Source of the DNA: Veillonella sp.
Lineage (GTDB): Bacteria; Bacillota; Negativicutes; Veillonellales; Veillonellaceae
Assembly: GCF_015058545.1 (NCBI RefSeq)
Contig: NZ_SVCB01000051.1
Coordinates: forward strand, 1-44,885
Direction of reading: 5' to 3'
DNA: 44,885 nucleotides
Position 1 is the stretch's first letter. Each line of letters starts with the position of its first letter. The notes under the pieces were generated by a model, which saw only the letters and a program-made list of their open reading frames with translations, was not told the origin of the DNA and did not search any database. This document shows positions 1 through 9,012 of this stretch, in pieces. The position numbers were made by a program, and so were the translations under genes.

Positions 1-11
1 TACAATTAAAA

Positions 12-44
12 GGAATGAGTCCGGTAGAATACCGGACCCATTCC
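12..44 (-). terminator. Rho-independent terminator downstream of the EamA permease
   Basis: A 15-bp stem (12-26 with 30-44) encloses a GAA/TTC triloop. The only non-Watson-Crick position (18/38) becomes a G-U wobble in minus-strand RNA, and the minus strand continues TTTTAATTGT. Both points favour termination of minus-strand transcription leaving the gene that stops at 125. The plus strand continues CAAAAAG, so it would not terminate well in that direction. Confidence 0.8.
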
Positions 45-124
45 CAAAAAGTTGCTTAATTACTTCTGTCCAAGAAAATGGGTGCAGATCATAACGAGAA
101 TCTGGGTTTTATATTTTACGCCAT

Positions 125-1021
125 TCATTTTCTATTCCATACTTTACGCTTACGTTTCGCATTTACATATCTTATACGATACACGATATTTTTCAAAACA
201 TTAGCAATCATGATGAGCAAAGCCCCTAACAGGCCTTGACCGGACATGACTTCATCAAGAATAAAGTATGCCAATATGGCCGCAAAAACCGGTTCCATGG
301 AGAAAATCAACGCGGCGCGCGATGCGGACAAATACCGCTGCACGATACTTTGCATAACAAAGCAAAAAGCACTGCATATAACGGCTAAGCCCAAAATGGC
401 ACCCCATTGCAAACCGGTCTGCGGTAAATGAGGTGTTTCAAAGATATAGGCACTAATACCGCTAAAAAACGCGATAGCGCCAAACTGTATTAAGCTGGCC
501 GGGAACATATCGTTTTCATTCGCCATGCGACCTACTACCAAAATATAAACAGCATAGCCGAAGGCGCCCCATAAACAGAACAAGGCCCCAATATCAAGGG
601 ATAACCCGTCTTTAACCGTAAAAAGTACTAAGCCTACAAAGGCTAAAGCGGTACTCAAAATAGTCAGCATAGGCGGCATCTTCCGCTGCCAAAGGCCTTC
701 CAGAATCGGTACTAAAACAACCGCTGTAGTTCCTAAGAAAGCCGCCGTTGAAGCGGTCGTATGTTTTAAGCCCACAATGGTACCTATTAAAGAACTATAT
801 ACCAAAAACCCCAGCACTATCCCTTTTATTAACGTACGCTTAGTACAAAACTTTCTGGTTTTCAAAAGTAACGGCAACACGCATACAAAGGCAATGATAA
901 ACCGCAAAAACATCAGCGTAAAAGGATCCACACCGGTCAGCGCGATTTTCATCATCAAATAGGATGAACTCCATGAAAACGTAACAAACAGCATCATTAG
1001 CTCAACTTGCTTTACGGACAT
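125..1021 (-). CDS. EamA/DMT-superfamily permease (RhaT/YdcZ-like drug/metabolite transporter)
   Basis: A 298-residue integral membrane protein with about ten hydrophobic segments and the two-repeat layout of the EamA family. It begins in TM1 with a SWSSSYLMMKIAL stretch of the FxWGxxf type, and the second repeat ends in the typical SMEPVFAAILAYFILDE motif (about residues 245-262). I start it at the ATG preceded by GAGGAG about 8 nt upstream; an 11-residue longer reading frame has no ribosome site. EamA proteins export or import small metabolites and the substrate cannot be read from sequence. It stands alone on the minus strand between its own terminator and a hairpin separating it from the MFS gene. 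A basic C-terminal tail (about 12 residues rich in Lys/Arg) would be cytoplasmic. Confidence 0.85.
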   Translation of the reverse strand: MSVKQVELMMLFVTFSWSSSYLMMKIALTGVDPFTLMFLRFIIAFVCVLPLLLKTRKFCTKRTLIKGIVLGFLVYSSLIGTIVGLKHTTASTAAFLGTTAVVLVPILEGLWQRKMPPMLTILSTALAFVGLVLFTVKDGLSLDIGALFCLWGAFGYAVYILVVGRMANENDMFPASLIQFGAIAFFSGISAYIFETPHLPQTGLQWGAILGLAVICSAFCFVMQSIVQRYLSASRAALIFSMEPVFAAILAYFILDEVMSGQGLLGALLIMIANVLKNIVYRIRYVNAKRKRKVWNRK

Positions 1022-1077
1022 TTCCAATCTCCTCAATCCATATATAACACACACTCGAATTAAAACTATTTATTATA

Positions 1078-1116
1078 AAAACGATTTGCCTACACAACCG
1101 TGCAACAAATCGTTTT
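1078..1116 (-). terminator. Possible terminator after the MFS gene
   Basis: An 11-bp stem AAAACGATTTG/CAAATCGTTTT surrounds a 17-nt loop that itself contains CAC-AACC-GTG. Minus-strand RNA would end in a run of Us followed by AT-rich sequence. It lies 130 nt past the MFS stop codon. The stem is A/T-rich with a large loop, so strength is uncertain. Confidence 0.5.
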
Positions 1117-1248
1117 CACAATGCATACTATTCGCGCTATAAATTCAATAGAATTTGTTCACGCTCAATACACATTAACTTCTCTTTTATCCTAGTGTAT
1201 ATCATCTGAAAAATAAAAACAAGCTAAATTCTAAGGCTTAAAACCCTA

Positions 1249-2523
1249 TTAGTTTAATGAGATTTTGCCGGTTTCCAGAGTAAAACTGCCATCCTGATTG
1301 CGAATTTCCAATTCTTCTTTTTGTGCCTTTAAGGACGGATCATTTTCAGTACCCAATAGGCGACCATATAAGAAGTGGTAACATACAAAGGCAACAAGAG
1401 CTACTGCTACAGTCAACAAGAACATATTGGTGAAGCCCACGATTTCCTTAACACCGCCTAATATATAAGGACCGAAACCGAGGCCGATATCAAGGGCGAT
1501 AAAGTAGGTGGACGTGGCAATCCCGATGCGATGGAACGGCACCATTTTTACCACCACGGCCTGTCCGTTGGACATGTACGTGCCATATCCGAGACCTACA
1601 AAAACGGCGGATAATAAAATCATCCATGACGCATCGGCAAAAGCTAACAATAAAATACCGATAGCCAATGAAATAAAGCAAGGATATAAGACATAGTTTT
1701 CACCTTTGCGGTCAAAGATGAGTCCCAAGGATGGTCGTGTGAGGGTAATTACCACTGCATACACAACGAAGAACCAGGTGCCGGCTTGCACCATATCAAT
1801 CTCACGGGTATAAGATGCCATAAAGCCTAAAATCCCGGAGTAGGCAAAGCCCACTAAAATCGAAATCAACGTGATGGAATTAACGCGCGGCTCCAAATAA
1901 TCGGAAATGCGTCGTCCCGATTCTTCTTTTTTAATAGCTTCGCTAAACTGAGGTTCTTCATATTTCATCATCACCGCACCGATAACACAGAGGATAACAA
2001 GGGCTACGCAAATAGCAACGATAGTGCGGAAGCCGGTGAGGGACAAAAGGAAAATCCCCAAGAACGGACCAATGGCAGCTGCCAAACTGGTGCTCAAACC
2101 GTAATAGTTAATGCCTTCACCGCGACGTGCTTTAGGAATAACGCTGGCTACGATAGTGCTGGTTGCGGTTGAAGTAATCCCGTAAGCAAAGCCGTTAATA
2201 AAGCGAATCGTATCAAGCACAATCAAGTTTGGAATATAAAAATATAACGCCGTCGACACCAAATAAATCCCTAAGCCGACATACAATACTTTACGACTCC
2301 CCAAGGTGCTGACGAAACGCCCCGCAAATACACGAGCCACTACCGTACCGATAATGTAAATCCCTACAGCCAAACCAGCTTGACTTGAAGTGGCATGCAA
2401 TGTATCTTTTGCCACTACCGCAATAATTACGATTAATAAATAATAAATCAAAAATACCAATAAATTAATCACTGTGTCCAGCACAAACGGCAATGTCCAC
2501 AGTCTCTCTTTGTGAGCCTCCAT
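1249..2523 (-). CDS. Major facilitator superfamily transporter
   Basis: A 424-residue protein with about 12 hydrophobic helices. The N-terminal half has the MFS motif-A-like GRFVSTLGSRKVLYVG loop between TM2 and TM3 (about residues 68-84), and the second half repeats it as SLGLIFDRKGENYVLYP. The ATG follows AAGGAG by about 10 nt. It resembles Firmicutes MFS proteins annotated as arabinose-efflux or drug-efflux permeases, but nothing in sequence or context fixes a substrate. The hydrophilic C-terminal tail (about 35 residues) is acidic. It has its own intergenic space on both sides, so it is probably monocistronic. Confidence 0.85.
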   Translation of the reverse strand: MEAHKERLWTLPFVLDTVINLLVFLIYYLLIVIIAVVAKDTLHATSSQAGLAVGIYIIGTVVARVFAGRFVSTLGSRKVLYVGLGIYLVSTALYFYIPNLIVLDTIRFINGFAYGITSTATSTIVASVIPKARRGEGINYYGLSTSLAAAIGPFLGIFLLSLTGFRTIVAICVALVILCVIGAVMMKYEEPQFSEAIKKEESGRRISDYLEPRVNSITLISILVGFAYSGILGFMASYTREIDMVQAGTWFFVVYAVVITLTRPSLGLIFDRKGENYVLYPCFISLAIGILLLAFADASWMILLSAVFVGLGYGTYMSNGQAVVVKMVPFHRIGIATSTYFIALDIGLGFGPYILGGVKEIVGFTNMFLLTVAVALVAFVCYHFLYGRLLGTENDPSLKAQKEELEIRNQDGSFTLETGKISLN

Positions 2524-2665
2524 ACCTTATAGCATCTCCTTGAAAAAACATTGACATGAAATTGTACGTACTACAGAGGCTAATTATATTCGTTTAAACA
2601 ATTTATGTAAAATTATAAAAGAAAAACTCAGAGATAAATTTTATTAATAACCTATTATAAACGCA

Positions 2666-2713
2666 AAGATACCGCAATCATTACATTTATACAATTAAGG
2701 ATTGCGGTATCTT
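2666..2713 (-). terminator. Hairpin, probable terminator of the lyase-DASS transcript
   Basis: A perfect 14-bp stem (2666-2679 with 2700-2713) has a 20-nt AT-rich loop and lies 72 nt beyond the DASS stop codon. The minus strand continues TGCGTTTATAAT, a poor U tract; the plus strand continues CATTTTATATT. Position favours a terminator for the minus-strand operon. Confidence 0.55.
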
Positions 2714-2785
2714 CATTTTATATTATTAAATTATTTTGCTGAATCATATACCATGTAATTAATGACCCTTCACTTTATCGCTATA

Positions 2786-4198
2786 CTACCATAAACCAAT
2801 AGCTTTCCACCAAATGGCACCGCCCCCAAGCCAAATAATTACGTTTACGGTTGTAATAATAAAGCCTAATTGCCACCATTTGCCTTGTGATACATAATCA
2901 GCCCCATAGAGAATTGGTGCTGCTCCGCCACCATAATGAGTCAACGGAATCATCAAATTGGACAAACCTGCCAACGACAAGGCTGCCAATAATGGTGGTG
3001 TTCCCACGGCCACGGCTACCGCCAAGAACGCTGCATACATAGCACCAATATGTGCAGAAACACTGGCAAAGCCATAATGCGAATATACATATATAATTGC
3101 CAATAAAGCAAAGGCACTTAACCAGGATAGTCCTGCCGAGGATATAGCCGTGCCTGCCATAGTAGACACAGCCTTGACGAACCCTGATTTTGCCAAAGCT
3201 CCGGCCAAAGTAATCAAAGAACCCATCCAAAACATCGTGTTCCATGCGCCTTTTTCAGCCAATACATCATCCCACGTCAATACACCGAGCAAAATCAAGA
3301 CACTAACTGCCAGCATGGCTACTAAAGTAGCATTCAAATGAGTTAGTTCCGAAGTAGCCCATAAAAGCAAAGCACCGACAAATACAATGGCAATTTTAAT
3401 TTCCATGGATGACATAGGCCCCATCTGTTTTAACTCTTCAATTGCCATAGCTTTTGCATGCGGCATTTCCTTAATTTCAGGCGGGAATAATTTGTATAGT
3501 AAATACGGCATAATAAGTAATGCCAAGAGCCCCGGTACGATGGCAGCCAGAGCCCAGTTACCCCATGTAATCTGTACGCCGATTGTTTTTTCAGCCAATT
3601 CTACAATTAACGGATTCCCCGCCATAGCGGTCATAAACATGGCACAAGTAATGGCATTAGCCTGATATTCTATTTGCATAATATAGGCACCGAACTTACG
3701 TGCTGTAGGCCCCGGTTCGGAGCCGAGTGCTGATGACAAGCTTCGAATAATCGGGTAAATAATCCCACCCGCACGAGCCGTACTGGACGGCGTTGCTGGG
3801 GAAATAATAAAGTCACTTAATGTAATTGCATATCCCAACGACAAGGAAGATTTACCGATTGCTTTAATAATAAGGAATGCGATACGTCTTCCCAAACCGG
3901 ATTTAATAAAACCGCGGGCCAATAAGAAGGCACAAATTATAAGCCAAATCGTACTGTTTCCGAACCCCGCAATGGCCGTAGCTGTAGTAATAACTCCGGT
4001 CAAAGCTGCTGTTGTTATTCCCAAAAAGGCTACGGCCCCAATTGGCAAAGGAGCTAAAATGAAGCCTATAATGGTACTCACAAATACAGCGAATAAATGC
4101 CAAGCCTGAGCAGTAATTCCCTCCGGCACCGGTAAAAACCATATAACTATACCAATGGCTACCGTTATAATTAAATTACGAATCTGTTTAGCACTCAT
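2786..4198 (-). CDS. DASS-family anion (dicarboxylate) transporter, CitT/SoDIT1-like
   Basis: A 470-residue, highly hydrophobic protein of the divalent anion:sodium symporter family, in the branch of plant 2-oxoglutarate/malate translocators and bacterial CitT/TtdT antiporters. Family features visible are LLARGFIKSGLGRRIAFLII, SPATPSSTARAGGIIYPI (an SNT-like anion-binding loop, about residues 135-152), and in the second half a glycine-rich loop near GTPPLLAALSLAGLSNLMIPLTHY. Relatives exchange or symport succinate, fumarate, malate, tartrate or citrate. It starts 34 nt after the lyase stop with its own AAAGGAG, so the two genes form an operon. The inferred role is import of the lyase substrate, or exchange of substrate for the dicarboxylate product. 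Confidence 0.85.
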   Translation of the reverse strand: MSAKQIRNLIITVAIGIVIWFLPVPEGITAQAWHLFAVFVSTIIGFILAPLPIGAVAFLGITTAALTGVITTATAIAGFGNSTIWLIICAFLLARGFIKSGLGRRIAFLIIKAIGKSSLSLGYAITLSDFIISPATPSSTARAGGIIYPIIRSLSSALGSEPGPTARKFGAYIMQIEYQANAITCAMFMTAMAGNPLIVELAEKTIGVQITWGNWALAAIVPGLLALLIMPYLLYKLFPPEIKEMPHAKAMAIEELKQMGPMSSMEIKIAIVFVGALLLWATSELTHLNATLVAMLAVSVLILLGVLTWDDVLAEKGAWNTMFWMGSLITLAGALAKSGFVKAVSTMAGTAISSAGLSWLSAFALLAIIYVYSHYGFASVSAHIGAMYAAFLAVAVAVGTPPLLAALSLAGLSNLMIPLTHYGGGAAPILYGADYVSQGKWWQLGFIITTVNVIIWLGGGAIWWKAIGLW

Positions 4199-4232
4199 AC
4201 TAACTCCTTTCTGCCAACGAATTCAATATGAT

Positions 4233-5579
4233 TTATTTATCGTATTTAGCCAATACACGATCGACAAATTGCGGAGCTAAGCCGATATAATTATGAGGAT
4301 CTAACATATATTTAATTTCATCATCAGTAAATGCTTTAGCCACTTCCGGTTCAGCTTTTAACGCATCAAACATCTGAACTTCTTCTTCATACGCTTTCAT
4401 GCAAGTGCGATATACGATTTCATGCGCCGTCATACGACCCAAACGTGGTGCCAAATGCATCATAATGCATTCGCTCATCATCAAGCCGCGCAACAAGTAC
4501 AAATTCTTTTCCATATGTTTAGGATAAATAATCATATGTTCAAAGATATCTTTTGATTTTTCCAAAGCAGCCGCCATAAGGTGACAAGCACGAGGAATGG
4601 CTTCCCATTCGGACAAGAAACAACCCCAATCACGTTCGTTTTCACTAACCATGCTTTCTACGATGGATGGTGCAATACTGCGAACGTTACGGCAAAGGGC
4701 CAATACATTTTCTAAAACTTGCGGATTGCGTTTATGCGGCATAGTTGAAGAACCTACTTTACCCATAAAGAACGGTTCTTCCAATTCCAAAATTTCGGTG
4801 CGCTGTAAAGATAAGATTTCATGATTAATGCGGCCCAACGTGCCGGCGATTAACGCTAATACACTAACAAATTCAGCTTGGCTGTCACGAGCCACGTGCC
4901 ATGCAATAGTAGGCACTTCTAAGCCCAAAATTTCCATCATGCGAGCTTGCACTTCTAAGCCTTTTTCAGGTTGCGATGCTAACGTACCAACCGCACCGGC
5001 CATTTCACCGACAAACACGCGACTTTTAATCTCTTCTAAACGTTCAATGTTACGGCCTAATTCATCAACCCAAACACCTACTTTATAGCCCAATGTAATC
5101 GGCAAGGCATGAATAACATGAGTACGGCCACACATAATGGTATCTCGATGTTCACGCACGATTTTCAACAAATGTTTTTGACAAAGTTTCAAATCGCGTA
5201 AAATTACATCATATGCATCACGTTGCAATAATACTAAACCGGTATCTACAATATCTTGACTGGTTGCGCCCCAATGAACGAATTCACCGGCATTGTCCGG
5301 TAAAACAGCCTTAAAAGCTTTTAACAAAGGTACGATGGTGATTGAACTTTTATAAAATTCACCTATGGAAGGAATATCCAATAAATCTGCTTTTGCATAT
5401 TCATTAATTACGTCCGCTTTGTCTTTAGGAATCACCCCTAATTCACCTTGTGCTTTTGCCAAGGCTGCTTCCGTGTCCAACCATTTTTGAGCCCAAGAAC
5501 GATCGCTGAAAATTTCACGCATTTCATCTGTACTGAATAATGCACCATGAATCAAACTGTCAATTGCTGAAGAGGCCAT
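4233..5579 (-). CDS. Fumarase/aspartase-superfamily lyase (PurB/carboxymuconate cycloisomerase-like)
   Basis: A 448-residue protein with the superfamily signature GSSTMPHKRNP at residues 276-286, which carries the flexible catalytic loop, the substrate-binding HWGATSQDIVDTG block (102-114), and the histidine loop GRTHVIHALPITLG (151-164). These enzymes cleave a C-N or C-O bond and usually release fumarate. Housekeeping PurB is one possible label, but the operon with a dicarboxylate transporter and a divergent LysR gene argues for a catabolic lyase acting on an N-substituted aspartate or similar compound. The loop that usually reads TH(G/L)Q reads THVI here, so a Gln often involved in substrate binding appears replaced at residue 156. 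The ATG is 9 nt from AAAGGAG. The exact substrate is unknown. Confidence 0.8.
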   Translation of the reverse strand: MASSAIDSLIHGALFSTDEMREIFSDRSWAQKWLDTEAALAKAQGELGVIPKDKADVINEYAKADLLDIPSIGEFYKSSITIVPLLKAFKAVLPDNAGEFVHWGATSQDIVDTGLVLLQRDAYDVILRDLKLCQKHLLKIVREHRDTIMCGRTHVIHALPITLGYKVGVWVDELGRNIERLEEIKSRVFVGEMAGAVGTLASQPEKGLEVQARMMEILGLEVPTIAWHVARDSQAEFVSVLALIAGTLGRINHEILSLQRTEILELEEPFFMGKVGSSTMPHKRNPQVLENVLALCRNVRSIAPSIVESMVSENERDWGCFLSEWEAIPRACHLMAAALEKSKDIFEHMIIYPKHMEKNLYLLRGLMMSECIMMHLAPRLGRMTAHEIVYRTCMKAYEEEVQMFDALKAEPEVAKAFTDDEIKYMLDPHNYIGLAPQFVDRVLAKYDK

Positions 5580-5951
5580 AATAAAAACTCCTTTCGAATA
5601 GTAACGCTTGTTTTATCTTTATATGCCTAATAATACCTATACAAACGATACGCTTTATTCACCTGTATCTTTTGATGACCATAGCGTACCATGCATTCCC
5701 AAGCCTTGTGAAATAGTTAAGGATTATCCAACAATAAGCGCCGTTTATCCAAACTCATTTACAGCTATACATCCCACATAATTATGGCTTTGCAACAGCT
5801 AAAGATGCCATAGACGATTAATTTTTGCCTTGCGGAATAAAATTCACTTATCTTACCATAGCTTTTTCTTATCCCCTAACTTTCTAAAAAATGCTACAAT
5901 ACAGCTAAGTTAATCTGACAGAGTATGTGTAAACAGAAAGGAGATGTTTCA
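5580..5951. promoter_or_regulatory. Divergent intergenic region between lyase operon and LysR gene
   Basis: 372 bp without a gene. It must hold the promoters of both divergent units and, by LysR-family custom, the regulator's binding site. A TACAAT hexamer near 5895-5900 could be the -10 of the LysR gene. I could not identify a convincing T-N11-A palindrome by eye. Nothing else was recognised. Confidence 0.4.
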
Positions 5952-6833
5952 TTGGAAATTCGCCAGCTTGAGTACTTTCTTATGGTCAACGAGACTCACA
6001 GTTTCACCAGAGCGGCCGAACGCCTTTATGTGTCACAACCGGCTGTAACCAGTGCCATTCGAAGCTTGGAAGAAGAACTTGAAATTCAGCTGTTTGACCG
6101 GACGCAAAAACAAATCACTCTAACCAGTGAAGGACAAATTTTTTTACGCCATGTCCAAAAGGTAATGGAAGGTATTTCTAATACGTTAAACGAAATTGAT
6201 GCTTTGAAATCGTTAAATGGCGGTACTTTAAAAATAGGTCTCACTCCATTAGCCGGTGTTAGTGCCACAACTTCGTTATTAAAAGAATTCACCTCGCAAT
6301 ATCCACAGATTAAATTAGTTTTCACCAAATCCCACAGTAATCTCCTCGAACAAGACTTATTAAGTGATACTATCGATGTGGCTATTCTTTTTTCATCACA
6401 AAGTAACAATGCCTTAACATATTTACCGCTCCCTCGCGAAGAATTATATGTCATATGCTCCAGGCAACATCCATTGCAGCGTAATAACTCAATTCAATTA
6501 ACCGACTTAGTAAATGACTCTTTAATCTTATTAGCTACCGATTGTTTCTATCGCCAGCAAATCATTCAGACTTTTGAAAAATCTAACACATTGCCTCAAA
6601 TTAATTTTGAGCTGAATCATATTGAAACTATTAAGCGCTTTGTAGCATCAAATTTAGGAATTACTATTCTCCCCGGCAGTTTATGTGATACGGATACCGA
6701 CTTAATCATGATTCCGTTAGATCCGCCACTATACCGCCAACCAACCTTAGCCTATAAGACGAATCGTCATAATTCCAGAGCTGCCAGTGCATTCATAGAA
6801 TTACTTCAGAAAGGAGGTCTAGCTCATGAATAA
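5952..6833 (+). CDS. LysR-family transcriptional regulator
   Basis: A 293-residue regulator. The N-terminal winged helix-turn-helix (about residues 1-60) shows the classic block RQLEYFLMVNETHSFTRAAE followed by LYVSQPAVTSAIRSLEEEL and LFDRT. The C-terminal LysR substrate-binding domain (about 88-290) begins GGTLKIGLTPLAG. I choose a TTG start because AAAGGAG lies 8 nt upstream and the resulting N-terminus (MEIRQLEYF) matches the family; a longer frame starting at 5925 has no ribosome site. It is divergent from the lyase-DASS operon, the standard arrangement for a LysR activator of its neighbours, with the lyase substrate or product as likely co-inducer. Its last codons overlap the next gene by 8 nt. 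Confidence 0.9.
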   Translation: MEIRQLEYFLMVNETHSFTRAAERLYVSQPAVTSAIRSLEEELEIQLFDRTQKQITLTSEGQIFLRHVQKVMEGISNTLNEIDALKSLNGGTLKIGLTPLAGVSATTSLLKEFTSQYPQIKLVFTKSHSNLLEQDLLSDTIDVAILFSSQSNNALTYLPLPREELYVICSRQHPLQRNNSIQLTDLVNDSLILLATDCFYRQQIIQTFEKSNTLPQINFELNHIETIKRFVASNLGITILPGSLCDTDTDLIMIPLDPPLYRQPTLAYKTNRHNSRAASAFIELLQKGGLAHE

Positions 6834-7638
6834 TCCTATAATTACCGCTGTTGGCAGTAGTCCGTTTATCGCTGAGGAAATTGCTATAATGTGTCAATCC
6901 ATTTTAGGTTCTGACATTTCCTTAAAAACGGCCACAACAGATTCTATACAGACCGTTTCTCCCAATACCCTATACGTATGTGCCAGTACGCAGTTGGAAA
7001 AATTAAACGCAATACTACCGGCGAGTCAATTATTTGTATTCGATTTACGACCTACAACGCCTTTTTTCTTTGAAATTGCCAAGATTCCCGAAAATGAAGA
7101 AATTTATATTTTCAATAATCTTTTACCGTACACCAAACAACTTCAAGAAGATTGTATGCAAATACTTTCAATACCGCCGGAACGTTTTATTCCTATCGCG
7201 TACGAAACGATGCCTTACGAAAGCGTATGTAAATTACTTCAGCAAGCTAACTACATAATCGGGGTTGACCAATTTGTTGATACTAATGTCTTGCTGTCAG
7301 AACACTTCAAGCCGTATTTACATGACGACGTTACCATTATTGCCGGTCGCCGTACACCCTCTATATCATCCGCCAGCCGTTTTCTCATAGGCTTCATAGG
7401 GTATTATATACAGCAGTTGCAAGCATCTAAAAATATTAACACCCTATCATCCGGCGAGTTAAATATACTCTTATCCAGACTGCATCAAAGTATTGACCGT
7501 ATAGTCACAAACCAATTCAGACCGCTTACAACGCCGGTAAAAAAGGAACCTATAAATGCAGCTCTTAAGCCCAATGATATCTTAAACGAACTCATATCAT
7601 TACAAGAGCAACTGCAAAAATTGACGCAAAAAAAATGA
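6826..7638 (+). CDS. Unknown protein translationally coupled to the LysR regulator
   Basis: A 270-residue soluble protein whose ATG lies inside the LysR gene end (8-nt overlap), preceded by GGAGG, so the two are very likely co-translated. I do not recognise the family with confidence. The first 190 residues alternate hydrophobic strands and helices like a Rossmann-type receiver or ligand-sensor fold (TLYVCAST, LFVFDLRP, EIYIFNNLLPYTKQL, NYIIGVDQFVD, VTIIAGRRTPS). The general look is reminiscent of the N-terminal sensory domains of some sigma-54 activators of the PrpR type. No DNA-binding or catalytic motif is visible. The last 35 residues (ILNELISLQEQLQKLTQ) look like a short coiled coil. It could be a partner or co-sensor of the LysR protein; this is inference. 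Confidence 0.6.
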   Translation: MNNPIITAVGSSPFIAEEIAIMCQSILGSDISLKTATTDSIQTVSPNTLYVCASTQLEKLNAILPASQLFVFDLRPTTPFFFEIAKIPENEEIYIFNNLLPYTKQLQEDCMQILSIPPERFIPIAYETMPYESVCKLLQQANYIIGVDQFVDTNVLLSEHFKPYLHDDVTIIAGRRTPSISSASRFLIGFIGYYIQQLQASKNINTLSSGELNILLSRLHQSIDRIVTNQFRPLTTPVKKEPINAALKPNDILNELISLQEQLQKLTQKK

Positions 7639-7650
7639 TGCCTTAACACA

Positions 7651-7690
7651 AAAAAGTAGTATCCGTGGTTAACCACAGATACTACTTTTT
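7651..7690. terminator. Bidirectional terminator between convergent genes
   Basis: An almost perfect palindrome: AAAAAGTAGTATC and GTGGTT pair with AACCAC and GATACTACTTTTT, one mismatch, A run on one side and T run on the other. It ends the LysR-unknown operon (plus) 13 nt after its stop codon, and the fuc transcript (minus) 60 nt after the fucO stop. Confidence 0.9.
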
Positions 7691-7751
7691 TTATTTTAGA
7701 TTATCTAATTACCGAGCAAAAATTATATAATCTTAAGAAACTACGTTTCTC

Positions 7752-8903
7752 TTATAAAATGGAACGATAGATTTCTTCAATTTCAGCTTGAGATACGTCG
7801 CGTGGGTTGCCTGGCGTACAAGCATCGTTTTTAGCGGATTCAGCCAAGAACGGAATGTCTTCTTCTTTAACGCCGGCTTCTAACAAGCTCTTAGGAATTT
7901 CTACATCGTCAGCTAATTTCTGGATAGCGTCGATAGCCGCTTTCTGATATTCTTCTTTGCTCATGCTGTCAACATTCTGAACACCCATAGCTTTAGCAAG
8001 ATCGCGGTATTTTTCACCGGTTGCCGGTGCATTGAATTTCAATACGGCAGTAAGCATCATAGCACAAGCTTTGCCATGTGGAATATCATACAAAGCGCTC
8101 AAAGGATGCGCCATGGAGTGAACGATACCAAGGCCTACGTTGGAGAAGCCCATACCGGCAATGTACTGGCCAAGCGCCATAGCTTCGCGGCCTTTAGGGT
8201 CGCCGGCTACTGCATCACGAAGGGAGCGGCCGATGATTTCGATAGCTTTCAAGTGAAGCATATCGGTCATTTCCCAAGCACCTTTAGTGATGAAACCTTC
8301 AACGGCATGAACCAAAGCATCCATACCGGTGGAAGCGCACAAGCCTTTAGGCATGCCCATGGATAAATCAGGGTCAACGATAGCTACGATTGGAATATCA
8401 TGAGGGTCGGCACATACGAATTTACGACGTTTTTCTTCGTCAGTAATTACGTAGTTAATAGTAACTTCAGCTGCTGTACCGGAGGTAGTTGTTACCGCGA
8501 TAATAGGTAAGCATTTGTTCTTAGTATCAGCAACACCTTCAAGGCTGCGAACATCAGCAAATTCAGGGTTTGTCATGATGATAGCAATGGCTTTACTTGT
8601 GTCGATAGTACTGCCGCCGCCGATAGCTACGATACAATCAGCATTTGCTTTTTTACAAGCTTCTACGCCGTCTTGCACGTTCTTAATCGTAGGGTTTGGT
8701 TTTAAATCGTCAAAAATTTCATAATCTACACCGGCTTCATCCAATAAAGCAGTAACTTTAGTAGCTACGCCGAATTTAATCAAATCTTTACCGGTGGTAA
8801 CCAATACTTTTTTCAAATTGTTGGCTTTTAATTCGCCTACAATGTTATTGATGGCACCAAAGCCAAAGTAGGATGTTTCGTTAAGAATCATGCGATTAAC
8901 CAT
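7752..8903 (-). CDS. fucO: Lactaldehyde reductase (L-1,2-propanediol oxidoreductase), iron-dependent
   Basis: A 383-residue group III iron-containing alcohol dehydrogenase. It aligns with E. coli FucO over its whole length, including an almost identical block EVTINYVITDEEKRRKFVC and the MGFSNVGLGIVH region. The GGGS nucleotide loop (95-98) and the expected metal ligands Asp195, His199, His262 and His276 are present. It reduces L-lactaldehyde to (S)-1,2-propanediol with NADH during fermentation of fucose or rhamnose. AGGAGG stands 8 nt before the ATG. It is the last gene of the fuc cluster, 179 nt after the aldolase, with a hairpin and a palindrome in that spacer, so it may have separate control. 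Its product is the substrate of the pdu operon in the same window. Confidence 0.93.
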   Translation of the reverse strand: MVNRMILNETSYFGFGAINNIVGELKANNLKKVLVTTGKDLIKFGVATKVTALLDEAGVDYEIFDDLKPNPTIKNVQDGVEACKKANADCIVAIGGGSTIDTSKAIAIIMTNPEFADVRSLEGVADTKNKCLPIIAVTTTSGTAAEVTINYVITDEEKRRKFVCADPHDIPIVAIVDPDLSMGMPKGLCASTGMDALVHAVEGFITKGAWEMTDMLHLKAIEIIGRSLRDAVAGDPKGREAMALGQYIAGMGFSNVGLGIVHSMAHPLSALYDIPHGKACAMMLTAVLKFNAPATGEKYRDLAKAMGVQNVDSMSKEEYQKAAIDAIQKLADDVEIPKSLLEAGVKEEDIPFLAESAKNDACTPGNPRDVSQAEIEEIYRSIL

Positions 8904-8961
8904 TTGTGTTGCCTCCTAATCGAGAGAAATTAGAATTTTCTTTTGAAAAAATTGCCTTGCT

Positions 8962-8977
8962 TATACATTTCTGTATA
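8962..8977. promoter_or_regulatory. 16-bp palindrome upstream of fucO
   Basis: TATACA-TTTC-TGTATA is a perfect 6+6 inverted repeat 59 nt upstream of the fucO start. Read on the minus strand it contains CATATACA, also the core of the repeated motif upstream of the IclR gene. It is a candidate, weaker, binding site for the same regulator. Confidence 0.35.
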
Positions 8978-9012
8978 TGAACCCGGAATTCCTGCCGGAG
9001 TCATTTTTATTT

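Noticed and set aside
4233..5579. Housekeeping purB
   Set aside because: Possible by fold, but the transporter and divergent LysR context and the altered THVI loop make a catabolic lyase more likely; left unnamed.
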